IMG/VR virus record: IMGVR_UViG_3300036820_000050 | Span: 1-37,774 of that record | Strand: one strand, 5' to 3' | Source of the DNA: a virus | DNA length: 37,774 nt | Shown: positions 22,903 through 30,307 of the stretch, one piece after another | How positions within the stretch are numbered: position 1 is the first letter of the stretch | How the letters are laid out: every line of letters starts with the position of its first letter | Made by a program: the position numbers and the translations under genes | The notes under the pieces: generated by a model | What the model was told of the DNA's origin: nothing | The model's input: only the letters and a program-made list of their open reading frames with translations | The model's database searches: none

Positions 22903-22966
22903 AAAATATTTGCAAGATTTTAAAAAAATATATTTCACATAGAATAATATGTATAGCAAATATTTT
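22903..22966. promoter_or_regulatory. 11-bp perfect inverted repeat in the regulatory gap
   Basis: AAAATATTTGC (22903-22913) and GCAAATATTTT (22956-22966) are exact inverted copies 42 nt apart, flanking a very AT-rich core. This lies upstream of the 95-aa winged-helix gene in a 227-nt gap. Two identical half-operators spaced about five helical turns between centres suit looping or paired repressor binding. No promoter hexamers inside are clear enough to call. Confidence 0.5.
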
Positions 22967-23084
22967 AAAAACCTTTTATCAAGGAGAAAAGAGGGCAAAT
23001 GGAATGTTTCAAGAAGTTTCTGAAGATCCCCCAGTCGTTAAACAATCAACTGGTTCATTTGGCCGACCACCAAAAATACCTAAC

Positions 23085-23327
23085 TTAAACGGAGCATGTT
23101 TGTTGTTGGTTTTGCTCCTTTTCTTGATCTTTTTTTCTTACTCTTGTTTTTAATGTAATCACACCCGCCGTCGCTTCTCTTACATCCTTAGCTAAACGAT
23201 GACCTGCATTTCTGTGGCCATTCATAATCTTTGACAAATACTTCTCATCACAATCGATAATTTCACAAAAATCTTTAAGGGTCATTCCAATGTTAGCCAG
23301 CCAAGCTTTTAAATTTTCCACTTGCAT
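23085..23327 (-). CDS. XRE-type HTH regulator (80 aa)
   Basis: Residues 5-58 form a lambda-repressor-like helix-turn-helix (LKAWLANIGMTLKDFCEIID, then KYLSKIMNGHRNAGHRLAKD), followed by a basic/Gln tail. At 80 aa it is Cro/YdaS-sized. It is divergent from the recombination operon across a 199-nt region, so it probably controls that region and itself. GAGG precedes ATG 23327. I see no integrase or CI-size partner, so lysogeny is not established. Confidence 0.8.
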   Translation of the reverse strand: MQVENLKAWLANIGMTLKDFCEIIDCDEKYLSKIMNGHRNAGHRLAKDVREATAGVITLKTRVRKKDQEKEQNQQQTCSV

Positions 23328-23441
23328 CGATATCCTCTTGAAGTTTTGGCGCTTCTGTTATTCCATAAAGATTATTTATTTTCAATAATGTTGTTAAAGG
23401 TGTCTTTTTTTCTTTTGTTAAATGAATGACAGGGTTACAAT

Positions 23442-23471
23442 TTGTCACATAACGAAAGCGAAACGTTATAA
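23442..23471 (+). promoter_or_regulatory. Predicted promoter of the recombination operon
   Basis: TTGTCA (23442-23447), 18-nt spacer, TTATAA (23466-23471), the same -10 hexamer as the strong promoter at 17979. It is followed by GTTAACCAAAAC (23472-23483), a 12-mer repeated at 25691-25702. A second AT-rich -10-like TATAAT lies at 23506-23511 without a good -35. Confidence 0.45.
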
Positions 23472-23515
23472 GTTAACCAAAACAGAATGACATTTAAATT
23501 ATTTATATAATATAT

Positions 23516-23685
23516 AAGGAGTAACGGTGAATACAATAAAAGAAAAAGCAGCGTCAGGAAATCATGTTGATAGTCCGCCAAGACTAGGTTCGAGCCGCTG
23601 CGGCAATTATCATACTGTCGCAAACGTTTCCAATCAATCTTCTTCTGGCGTCTTAACACAAAATTTAAAAAATCCAGGAGACAAA
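23516..23685 (+). other. Structured leader with in-frame GTG start, upstream of the annealing protein
   Basis: AAGGAG (23516-23521) stands 5 nt before GTG 23527, which opens 53 codons in frame with the annealing protein. Within them GCAGCG (23548-23553) pairs with CGCTGC (23596-23601), enclosing a 5-bp hairpin TAGTC-CGCCAA-GACTA (23571-23586). This block is more GC-rich than its surroundings and its peptide (NHVDSPPRLGSSRCGNYHTV) is unlike the family. Either an N-terminal extension, a leader peptide, or a regulatory RNA fold. Confidence 0.5.
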
Positions 23686-24522
23686 ATGAATCAGGAGTTA
23701 ATTGCCAAAAAAGAGCAAGATTTTTCGATCATTGAACAAGTTGTAATGCAAGGAGATTTATCCAAATTAAATCCCGAGCAACGAGTTACCTATTATAGAA
23801 AAGTTTGTGAAAGCTCTGGACTAAATCCTTTTACAAATCCTTTTGCTTACATTCTATTAAATGGAAAGCTAACTCTTTACGCAAAGAAAGACTGTACCGA
23901 ACAGCTAAGAAAAATCAATGGCGTTTCTATTGAGGAATTAGACGATAAGCTCATTGATGATATTTACGTCGTTACCGCCAAGGCTAAAGATAAGCACGGT
24001 CGAATAGATCAAGCCAAAGGCGCTGTAGCCATCGGAAATCTAAAAGGCGAGGCAAAGGCCAATGCGATCATGAAAGCGGAAACAAAGGCCAAAAGAAGGG
24101 TTACATTAAGCATCTGCGGAATGGGATGGACTGATGAATCGGAAATTGATTCTATACCAAATGCTAGACCTATCGATGTTGACTTTGGAACGGGTGAGAT
24201 TAAGGATATTTCGCCAGTCACTGTAACTCCCATTGTTTCTCCAATACCTCAAACTGCTCCTTCTGCGCCAGTGAATACTAACCCTAAAATTAACAACGAT
24301 CAAGTTGCAGAATTGGCAATGATTTTAGATGAATGCGATGCAGGTTATAAAAAATGGGTGTACGAAAGAGTTAAAAGTCAATTTAAGACCGATGACTTAA
24401 CTGGATTAACGGTGGATATGTATGAACGTACAAAATCTGCTGCTTTAAAGAATATGCAACAATACCATGAAAAACAAAGAGCCGAAGCACAACCTGAATT
24501 ATTAGCGGCGGAGGTCCAATGA
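23686..24522 (+). CDS. Single-strand annealing recombinase, RecT/Bet-like (278 aa)
   Basis: Residues from ATG 23686 (site GGAGA, 4 nt upstream) fit a phage annealing-protein pattern: LNPEQRVTYYRKVCESSGLN, PFTNPFAYILLNGKLTLYAK, KDCTEQLRKINGVSIEEL, then AETKAKRRVTLSICGMGW and a Pro-rich linker to a helical C-terminus. Its partner is the YqaJ nuclease, with ATGA overlap, as in Red and RecET pairs. It would coat and anneal single strands made by the nuclease. An in-frame GTG at 23527 with a strong ribosome site could add 53 residues; I prefer 23686 because the family usually starts near here. Which annealing superfamily it falls in needs profile comparison. Confidence 0.78.
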   Translation: MNQELIAKKEQDFSIIEQVVMQGDLSKLNPEQRVTYYRKVCESSGLNPFTNPFAYILLNGKLTLYAKKDCTEQLRKINGVSIEELDDKLIDDIYVVTAKAKDKHGRIDQAKGAVAIGNLKGEAKANAIMKAETKAKRRVTLSICGMGWTDESEIDSIPNARPIDVDFGTGEIKDISPVTVTPIVSPIPQTAPSAPVNTNPKINNDQVAELAMILDECDAGYKKWVYERVKSQFKTDDLTGLTVDMYERTKSAALKNMQQYHEKQRAEAQPELLAAEVQ

Positions 24523-25421
24523 CTAATACAGCCACTATTGAAGAAGTTCAAGAAAACTCCCCAAAATTAGAGATTCTTGACATGGAACAAGGCAGCCCTG
24601 AATGGCATGCTTTAAGAAAGACAAAGATAACTGCGACTGATGCCTCAGTCATAATGAGAGCATCCCATTGGAAGACACGCATTCAACTTTATCATGAAAA
24701 GCTGTCTAATGACCCACCTTTCCCACCAAATGAAAGGATGCAAAGAGGAATTGATCTAGAACCTATTGCCAGAGAATTGTTTAACTTAAAGACAACATGG
24801 TACATGGAGCCTACTGTTTTAGTTAAAGACTGGATGATGGCTTCTCTAGACGGAAGAGATGCGCTATCTGGTGCGATTTTAGAAATAAAGTGTCCTGCAG
24901 AAAAAGATCACGTCATAGCCTTATATGATAATAAAGTTCCCGATCATTATTACCCTCAACTTCAGCATCAAATTTATGTTTCTGGTGTAATGATGGCTTA
25001 TTACTTTAGTTTTGACGGCATGGATGGAGTAATTGTTGAAGTCAAAAGAGACAATGATTACATAGAAAAAATGCTAATTGAGGAAAAAAAATTCTATGAA
25101 TGCCTGATAAATAAAACACCTCCTGAACCTGATGAATCTGATTATATAGAAAGAGAGGACGATCTATGGAGACAATGCGCTATGAAGTGGAAATTAGTGA
25201 CGACCTCTATAAAAGAATTAGAAAAAGAAGAGGAAGACTTAAGAAAGCAACTCGTATTTTTAAGTGGAGAATCAAACTCAAAGGGGGCAGGTATATCGCT
25301 ATGCCAGGTTATCAGGAAGGGAATAATAAATTACTCAAAAATTGAATGTCTTAAAAATATGGATTTAGAAATTTATCGAAATCCTTCTTCAAGTTCATGG
25401 AGAATAACACATGGAAAATAA
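24519..25421 (+). CDS. YqaJ/lambda-Exo-type recombination exonuclease (300 aa)
   Basis: The PD-(D/E)XK nuclease core is clear: GSPEWHALRK at 25-34, ITATDASVIM at 37-46, RGIDLEP at 76-82, SLDGRD at 109-114, LEIKCP at 121-126 (Glu 122, Lys 124) and HYYPQLQHQIYVSG at 143-156. This family digests one strand from duplex ends to feed the annealing protein. The C-terminus (about 190-300) is an added coil and small domain. ATG overlaps the partner stop, with GGAGG upstream. Confidence 0.93.
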   Translation: MTNTATIEEVQENSPKLEILDMEQGSPEWHALRKTKITATDASVIMRASHWKTRIQLYHEKLSNDPPFPPNERMQRGIDLEPIARELFNLKTTWYMEPTVLVKDWMMASLDGRDALSGAILEIKCPAEKDHVIALYDNKVPDHYYPQLQHQIYVSGVMMAYYFSFDGMDGVIVEVKRDNDYIEKMLIEEKKFYECLINKTPPEPDESDYIEREDDLWRQCAMKWKLVTTSIKELEKEEEDLRKQLVFLSGESNSKGAGISLCQVIRKGIINYSKIECLKNMDLEIYRNPSSSSWRITHGK

Positions 25422-25470
25422 TTCACATTTAATCAAGTTTTGCAAGCATGTTTAACAATTGGAGGATCAC

Positions 25471-25635
25471 ATGCACATAAAAGAATTTATCATTAAGGTA
25501 TCTTTTGTGACTTTTTGTTTAGGAGTCCTTCTTTATCTATTCTATCCCTGTTATGAGTTTATAGATGAAACTCATAGAGTAAACACTATTACAGGAAGAG
25601 TAGATTATTATGAAAGTCAATATTATTATAAATGA
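25471..25635 (+). CDS. Small single-pass membrane protein (54 aa)
   Basis: ATG 25471 has GGAGG 5 nt upstream, one of the best ribosome sites here. One membrane helix (VSFVTFCLGVLLYLFYPCYE) is followed by a polar, Tyr-rich tail (RVDYYESQYYYK). It ends 18 nt before the U tract of the leftward terminator. It is the last gene of the recombination operon. Function unknown; membrane exclusion or inhibitor roles are possible. Confidence 0.72.
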   Translation: MHIKEFIIKVSFVTFCLGVLLYLFYPCYEFIDETHRVNTITGRVDYYESQYYYK

Positions 25636-25653
25636 TAGAACCTACAGGTCCTG

Positions 25654-25683
25654 AAAAAAAGGGTAAGATGATAGTTCTTACCC
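25654..25683 (-). terminator. Strong leftward rho-independent terminator ending the late half
   Basis: GGGTAAGA (25661-25668) pairs with TCTTACCC (25676-25683), 8 bp, 7-nt loop; on the minus strand seven T follow (25654-25660). It stops late transcription before it collides with the plus-strand recombination operon. The hairpin may also weakly stop plus transcripts. Confidence 0.88.
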
Positions 25684-25715
25684 CCCTCCCGTTAACCAAA
25701 ACTAAGGAGTAAACG

Positions 25716-25790
25716 ATGAAAAAACTCTTTCAAATATTTTTTACACTATTTACTATTTTTCTTCATCATCTTTTTTGCTTTCTCACCTAA
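25716..25790 (+). CDS. Possible 24-aa hydrophobic peptide
   Basis: ATG 25716 follows AAGGAG with 6-nt spacing, and the stretch before it copies the start region of the recombination operon (GTTAACCAAAAC, then TAAGGAGTAA and ACG). The peptide (MKKLFQIFFTLFTIFLHHLF, then CFLT) is like a bare signal/membrane helix. Its 3' half is antisense to the end of the 51-aa minus gene. It resembles the small hydrophobic peptides of type I toxin systems in form only. Confidence 0.4.
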   Translation: MKKLFQIFFTLFTIFLHHLFCFLT

Positions 25791-25901
25791 CTCGCAAGTT
25801 TTATCTCGGGCTTTATCAGCTGTCTCTAGATGTTTGAGATCTTTTTTTGCTTTGCTTTTCTTAGGGACTTCCTTTTCTATCTTTCTAATTAGCTTATCCA
25901 T
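25746..25901 (-). CDS. Small Lys-rich phage protein (51 aa)
   Basis: ATG 25901 with AAGGAA 5 nt upstream, TAG 25746. The sequence (MDKLIRKIEKEVPKKSKAKK, later ADKARDKTCELGEKAKKMMK) has the (A/L)DK-RDK-C-xGEKA pattern that, from memory, recurs in small proteins of podovirus-like phages. Last gene before the terminator. Role unknown, perhaps virion or DNA associated. Confidence 0.72.
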   Translation of the reverse strand: MDKLIRKIEKEVPKKSKAKKDLKHLETADKARDKTCELGEKAKKMMKKNSK

Positions 25902-25910
25902 ATTATTTCC

Positions 25911-26369
25911 TTAATTTTTTGATACTTGATTAGCGTATTGTTGAAGCATAGCTATCAACAAATTAAATTCTTGAATATTTATCATAACAGAATTTCTTGC
26001 CGAAAATGCTGCCGAGGTGGCAATTGGAAGATAATTTATAGTATAAACAAGAGAAGATAAAGAAGTCTGAATATAAGTTATCTTTACAACACCTACGTTT
26101 GTCTCAGTAATTTGAAAATTACATAATGGCAAAGATTCAGTTAGATAGGATTTTAATGTAGGAAAATTATTAAATAGTAATGTATTAAATGTTTGTAAAT
26201 ACTTTATATAAAGTAATAGATCAGATTGGGCAAGATTAAATTCACTCGTAGTTTGAAAAGTGATTTGATTATTTGCAAAAGAAATATTATCTATCAAAGA
26301 GGGGTTATTAAAATTAATGCATTGAGTTCCACCAATTATATCAAAAATTGTTGTTGCTGTCCGTGCCAT
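25911..26369 (-). CDS. Hypothetical late protein (152 aa)
   Basis: Rich in Asn, Thr, Leu and Phe, low in charge, with strand-like repeats (QITFQTTSEFNLAQSDLLLY, later LVYTINYLPIATSAAFSARN). It starts in a TAATG overlap with the 50-aa basic gene. The composition is like that of virion beta proteins, but no domain is recognised. Confidence 0.68.
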   Translation of the reverse strand: MARTATTIFDIIGGTQCINFNNPSLIDNISFANNQITFQTTSEFNLAQSDLLLYIKYLQTFNTLLFNNFPTLKSYLTESLPLCNFQITETNVGVVKITYIQTSLSSLVYTINYLPIATSAAFSARNSVMINIQEFNLLIAMLQQYANQVSKN

Positions 26370-26521
26370 TATTTCTTACCTTTCTTGGGTATTTTAGCCC
26401 CTGACTCTCTTGCTTTTGATAGACCTATTGCAATTGCTTGCTTCCTTGGCTTCGCTGCATTTATTTCGGTAGCTATATTACTTGATATGGTCTTCTTACT
26501 TTTTCCACTTTTTAAAGGCAT
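26369..26521 (-). CDS. Small basic protein, DUF6496-like (50 aa)
   Basis: ATG 26521 to TAA 26369. The sequence begins MPLKSGKSKKTISSNIATEI and holds KPRKQAIAIGLSKARESG, the hallmark of short phage proteins grouped as DUF6496-type. The ending is KIPKKGKK. Function unknown; often found in podovirus-like late regions. The stop overlaps the next ATG (TAATG). AAGGAGAATGAG lies upstream. Confidence 0.82.
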   Translation of the reverse strand: MPLKSGKSKKTISSNIATEINAAKPRKQAIAIGLSKARESGAKIPKKGKK

Positions 26522-26548
26522 CTCATTCTCCTTACCTCCTCAAAAAGT

Positions 26549-27445
26549 TTACCACTTATAAATTGCGCTTACTTCCGCGGTCTTTGTAGTGGCTATTTTT
26601 CCTTGGAGAAAAAAATTGTTAGTAAAAGCATACGCAAGTTTAGCTTGAAATCCTTTGCCAATCCCCGATTGGTCGTAGCAAGGAACTGCGTTACTTTCTA
26701 AGTATTGATAGTTAAAATCCATTAAATAGTCACTAGCTTTATTCAAAGATCCACAAGAAACTCCGAGATAAAACCCATTTCCATTTTCGCTTTGCCGATG
26801 ATTGATTAGATAAGCGGCGTAAACATTGAGATAAGGCACAAACTCATATTTTACTAAAGCCTGGGAGATTAAATAATTACAATATAGATCGTGACAATTA
26901 CAAGCCGACCAATCAGCAATTGAATATTTCACTGTAAGCGGAATGTTAAAAAGTTCCGAAACTGCACCTTCTATAATATAACCAAATTGGTTAAGAGAAG
27001 AATTAATAACATGTGGACCACCTTGAATCGAAAGGTTTTTGTAATGGTATGAAAGCAGAACACCATTGAAATGGTTATCAAATTGGAGCTTAGATTCAAA
27101 TAAAGCATCCAATTTATTACGACCAAATTCTACATCTAAATAAGAATCTTCATCTTGATATACATTGCATCCAATAAGTAACTTGTGTAATTCAAGTGCG
27201 ACATTTGATTTTTGAGTAGTCTCAAAGGGATTAGATATTTTAACTTTCGTCTGCATCCATGCTTCAGGAAATTCGTAATCTAACCCGAAGATAGCTTCAC
27301 ATTTGAGGGTATGATCATATTTATTTTGCCAATTCGAGCACGATTTTATTCTTACATCACCCGTTAGAGTATATGGCTTACCTTCTGCAAAAAGCACATT
27401 GACGGAAAGCAAGAAAAAAAATATAACCGCAAAGAGTTTCTTCAT
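26549..27445 (-). CDS. Phage-encoded outer-membrane beta-barrel (298 aa)
   Basis: A clear signal peptide (MKKLFAVIFFFLLSVNVLFA, cut near residue 20) is followed by alternating polar/aromatic strands through the whole length (LDVEFGRNKLDALFESKLQF, GVLLSYHYKNLSIQGGP) and a C-terminal strand ending in aromatic W (KTAEVSAIYKW), the mark recognised by the BAM machinery. The mature protein has eight Cys, unusual for a proteobacterial porin but normal for chlamydial outer-membrane proteins. From memory the FGR--LD-LF-SK--FD--F-GVLL pattern recalls a barrel family of environmental Chlamydiota. It probably alters the host surface, for example superinfection exclusion. Confidence 0.82.
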   Translation of the reverse strand: MKKLFAVIFFFLLSVNVLFAEGKPYTLTGDVRIKSCSNWQNKYDHTLKCEAIFGLDYEFPEAWMQTKVKISNPFETTQKSNVALELHKLLIGCNVYQDEDSYLDVEFGRNKLDALFESKLQFDNHFNGVLLSYHYKNLSIQGGPHVINSSLNQFGYIIEGAVSELFNIPLTVKYSIADWSACNCHDLYCNYLISQALVKYEFVPYLNVYAAYLINHRQSENGNGFYLGVSCGSLNKASDYLMDFNYQYLESNAVPCYDQSGIGKGFQAKLAYAFTNNFFLQGKIATTKTAEVSAIYKW

Positions 27446-27463
27446 TTATCACCATATGTTAAT

Positions 27464-27487
27464 GGCGTTTGACACTTGACAAACGCC
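27464..27487. other. Perfect 8-bp hairpin between the two exported-protein genes
   Basis: GGCGTTTG (27464-27471) pairs with CAAACGCC (27480-27487) around an 8-nt loop, in the 49-nt gap between the cysteine-rich gene stop and the barrel start. On the minus strand no U tract follows, so attenuation, mRNA protection or start-site masking for the barrel is more likely than termination. On the plus strand TATTTTATT follows. Confidence 0.5.
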
Positions 27488-27494
27488 TATTTTA

Positions 27495-27797
27495 TTATCG
27501 GTCTGGCGGACCATTTCGACCGCTATTATTACAGCTTTGATTTTCACATCGTCCATTTGGTCCGAACCGTGATCCACAGTTATCGCATTGACCAGCAGCC
27601 ATTGGTTTTTGAATAGCAATGTATTGGCCCGCACAATAAGTTATTGTGTCTACAGCACATATATTGCCAGCAATTTCACAATAGATACCTTCATTTGTCA
27701 ATAGAATCTGATTTTTTGTCAGACAATTTTGCGATTGAGCATAAAGCCCAGATAAAGACAAAAAAAGGGTTACGATAATAAAAAATAAAGTGCGCAT
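27495..27797 (-). CDS. Secreted cysteine-rich protein (100 aa)
   Basis: The start is ATG 27797 with GGGAGG 4 nt upstream. A signal peptide (MRTLFFIIVTLFLSLSGLYA) is followed by about 80 mature residues with eight Cys: NC, GIYC, GNIC, TYC, then GQCDNC and GRC with QSC in a Gly/Asn/Arg tail. Even number and spacing suggest disulfides in the periplasm or envelope. It directly precedes the barrel gene, which is also Cys-rich, so the two may form one cross-linked envelope complex. No family recognised. Confidence 0.72.
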   Translation of the reverse strand: MRTLFFIIVTLFLSLSGLYAQSQNCLTKNQILLTNEGIYCEIAGNICAVDTITYCAGQYIAIQKPMAAGQCDNCGSRFGPNGRCENQSCNNSGRNGPPDR

Positions 27798-27861
27798 GAT
27801 ACCTCCCATAAAAAAAGAATGGTAGAGTAAGAAAGAAAAGATTTTATTAAAAGAAAAATTT

Positions 27862-28914
27862 TTAGGCGATTAAAGCACCACCGAAGAAGTTATTAGCTGC
27901 CACAGCGTTTATACTTACGGTTTTAGTGCTTCCTGAGACAGTCACTTGTATTTGTGCAGTATCTCCCGCAGCCATATTAGCAAAAGCATTAACTTGTAGA
28001 GATACTTGACCTGCTGTGACCACTATGGGAGCAGGGTTAAAGAAACTTCCAGGATAATTCCCTCCTGTAGTTATTAAATAAATAAAAGCAGATGTTTGAG
28101 CGACGACCCCTACAATAAATACATTTGAACTAAAATGATATCTTCCTGCTACGGGAGCGGTAAAGACTCCTGTTGTGGAATTATAATTAGAATTTTGATC
28201 ATATGAAGGCACATCAAATATTACTGTGTAAGTGGTGCCATCGCCAGTGACATTAGTCTTATTTGTCCCCGTGACTGCATTAAATGCTGAGGTTAAAGGT
28301 TTGTTAACATTCCCAGTAGTTGTCATTGTCAAAATATTTGGTAAAGCAGGGAAAGCTCCCGAATTCCCATATTGAAAACGGAAAATATTGCTTGAGCTTG
28401 TTTTGTCTACTCCATGCCACCAATTATTTCCCAGAGATGAATAGTTCACAAAAGCAGGACCTCCGCCAGTAGTGGAAGTCTGAATTAATAAACTTGAACT
28501 GCTGCCTGCTGTAGTTGAAGTATTAGAAATATTTAGATTGACTGGTGATCCTGGATTGGATAATCCACCTACCGCTACCTGTGGAACCCAAAAAGTAAAT
28601 GTAGAAAGAAATGATGTTGCACCAGGAATTGCAGAAAAAATATAGTTTCCACCACCAGGGACAACTGCCCCCGAAGCAGAATTACTTAAGGTTAATCGTT
28701 GAGAGGCCGCGTTTTCAATACCCAATGCCCAAGCTTGTGTGGTTCCAACTATCCATGAAGTATAAGGATTTGCAGAAGTAGTGCCTCCAACAGAAATTAA
28801 ACAAGCTGCGGCAGAGGAGGCAGTATTGCTTGGGTTTTGAATCAAAAGATTATTCGTTATGCCAGAATTGCTTGCGCCGACTGTATTATTGATTGAATTT
28901 GTGACTGTGACCAT
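27862..28914 (-). CDS. Tail-fibre tip protein with C1q-like domain (350 aa)
   Basis: Residues 1-210 are low-complexity beta repeats. The last 140 residues follow the C1q/TNF jelly-roll: SAFNAVTGTNKTNVTGDGTT, YTVIFDVPSYDQNSNYNSTT, GVFTAPVAGRYHFSSNVFI, then AGQVSLQVNAFANMAAGDTA and a final NNFFGGALIA strand. This trimeric fold binds surface ligands in animals and occurs at phage fibre tips. It is the probable receptor-binding protein, last of the fibre cluster and next to the exported cargo genes. Confidence 0.82.
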   Translation of the reverse strand: MVTVTNSINNTVGASNSGITNNLLIQNPSNTASSAAACLISVGGTTSANPYTSWIVGTTQAWALGIENAASQRLTLSNSASGAVVPGGGNYIFSAIPGATSFLSTFTFWVPQVAVGGLSNPGSPVNLNISNTSTTAGSSSSLLIQTSTTGGGPAFVNYSSLGNNWWHGVDKTSSSNIFRFQYGNSGAFPALPNILTMTTTGNVNKPLTSAFNAVTGTNKTNVTGDGTTYTVIFDVPSYDQNSNYNSTTGVFTAPVAGRYHFSSNVFIVGVVAQTSAFIYLITTGGNYPGSFFNPAPIVVTAGQVSLQVNAFANMAAGDTAQIQVTVSGSTKTVSINAVAANNFFGGALIA

Positions 28915-28915
28915 A

Positions 28916-29731
28916 TTATGTTACCACCCAGTTTCCTGTAGAATTTAATGCAATCCATTGTGTGGTAGCTGCTCGATAAATTAGTTCTAGGGCATCTCCA
29001 CGCTGTGTGCTCATAGCGTTGCCTGCCGTTGCTGAAACGGTATTACCTAGACGGATTGTTTGGCCTGTATTGGCTGTGACTACGACTGCACCTGTTGTAT
29101 CACAAATTATTTTAACTACATCACCTTGAGAGGGAGCAGCAGGTAGAGTTTGTGTAGTTGACGTTGTGACAAAATATCCGCGATTAATAGCAAGAGTTAT
29201 CCCCGTTGCTTGATCAATCCAGACAAATCCATCCCCTAAAGATGAAACAAAACCGTTAGCATCGACTGTGAATTGCGCTGAATTAAAAGCAGCTAATCCA
29301 ATATTTGTAGCATTCGTGGAAGCAATCGCTTGTGAAATTTGCACTTCGACAGCCATCGTATTTACGCCAGTACCGTCGGTTCGTACAGGATTTGTCCCAG
29401 CGGCTACGGTTGCCCCATTTATGGTGACTAAGCCACCAGCTGTTGGCACTATTGGGCTTGTACCTGTTTGCACGGCTATTGAGTCTATAGCTAACCCACC
29501 GCCTGCTAAATCAATTGTTATGTTTGGGGAAGAATATCCAACAGTTAGGGTGCCAAGAGGAGAAGTTATGGTTCCTACATTGATGTGAGTACCTCCCACA
29601 TTTAATGCGGTCGATCCAATCCAAAATTGCCCATTGGTAAGTAGTCCATTTGCTGCTTGACCTTTAGTAGATCCTGCAATGCTGAAATCGCCATTATTTG
29701 CATAGACTATATCGTTTGCAAAACCTGCCAT
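28916..29731 (-). CDS. Tail-fibre protein (271 aa)
   Basis: Beta-repeat sequence rich in Gly/Ala/Thr (GTITSPLGTLTVGYSSPNIT) with a terminal block DVVKIICDTTGAVVVTANTG, then MSTQRGDALELIYRAATTQW and IALNSTGNW. That closing block is common in phage fibre proteins. The C-terminus abuts the C1q-like gene (1-nt gap), so the two probably build one fibre. ATG 29731 overlaps the upstream stop by 1 nt. Confidence 0.8.
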   Translation of the reverse strand: MAGFANDIVYANNGDFSIAGSTKGQAANGLLTNGQFWIGSTALNVGGTHINVGTITSPLGTLTVGYSSPNITIDLAGGGLAIDSIAVQTGTSPIVPTAGGLVTINGATVAAGTNPVRTDGTGVNTMAVEVQISQAIASTNATNIGLAAFNSAQFTVDANGFVSSLGDGFVWIDQATGITLAINRGYFVTTSTTQTLPAAPSQGDVVKIICDTTGAVVVTANTGQTIRLGNTVSATAGNAMSTQRGDALELIYRAATTQWIALNSTGNWVVT

Positions 29732-30300
29732 TATACCACCCTCACATAGGTTGCCACTGTCCTCCAGTCATGCGTTGTTGCTGCAATCCCAGTTGCTTGA
29801 ATAACGGCATTATTGCCACTCACTACTAGATTGGCATCGGCTGTATCTGAAACTTCTTCATTAATAATTTTATCGGGAGTGCCGCATAATGTAGCTGTGG
29901 CTCCATCGGTTCTTATCGACCCAGAGATAAAGTACCCATCTCCATTTACGCTAGTGACGTTTAAGCAGGCAATTTGAATGTCGAATGTATAAACTGCAGG
30001 AGTTGCCCCTAATGCAAAAGTAGCAATCGCCGTAGGTGTTGCATTGGTTGTGGTTAAAGATCCCGTTATGCGATTTGTCAATTCGGTAAAGACGCTATTT
30101 CCATTATTAGGATTGGCATCCGTTTGAATACCATTTGCATTATCTTGGCTAGTCGATCCTCCCAGAAGTTGCAAGACATTGGCCGCAGGAATCGCCGTCC
30201 CTGGTGATGCTGTCGAATTATCTCTTACATCCGTGGTAAATGAAGTTGGGACTGCTGGAGGAACAGGTCCCGAAAGTAGACTTTTATAAATTTGACTCAT
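29731..30300 (-). CDS. Tail-associated structural protein (189 aa)
   Basis: An N-terminal stretch (MSQIYKSLLSGPVPPAVPTS) looks like a virion attachment tail. The rest is beta-rich (YTFDIQIACLNVTSVNGDGY, later VVSGNNAVIQATGIAATTHD then WRTVATYVRVV). Fibre-base or head-fibre role inferred from place. From memory, the MSQIYKS-----PPAVPTSF start recurs in phage tail clusters. Confidence 0.78.
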   Translation of the reverse strand: MSQIYKSLLSGPVPPAVPTSFTTDVRDNSTASPGTAIPAANVLQLLGGSTSQDNANGIQTDANPNNGNSVFTELTNRITGSLTTTNATPTAIATFALGATPAVYTFDIQIACLNVTSVNGDGYFISGSIRTDGATATLCGTPDKIINEEVSDTADANLVVSGNNAVIQATGIAATTHDWRTVATYVRVV

Positions 30301-30307
30301 CTAATAC

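Noticed and set aside
23004-23153. Plus-strand 49-aa frame with a hydrophobic end
   Set aside because: The hydrophobic run is just the antisense of the Lys/Gln/Glu tail of the XRE gene; a GAGGG site exists, so it is mentioned in the findings but not called.
23548-23605. tRNA-like GGTTCGA sequence in the annealing-protein leader
   Set aside because: The TTCGA stretch has no matching T-stem and no cloverleaf can be drawn; kept only as a structured leader.
27449-27634. Minus-strand 61-codon frame
   Set aside because: It overlaps the cysteine-rich secreted gene in another frame and has no domain or better start site.
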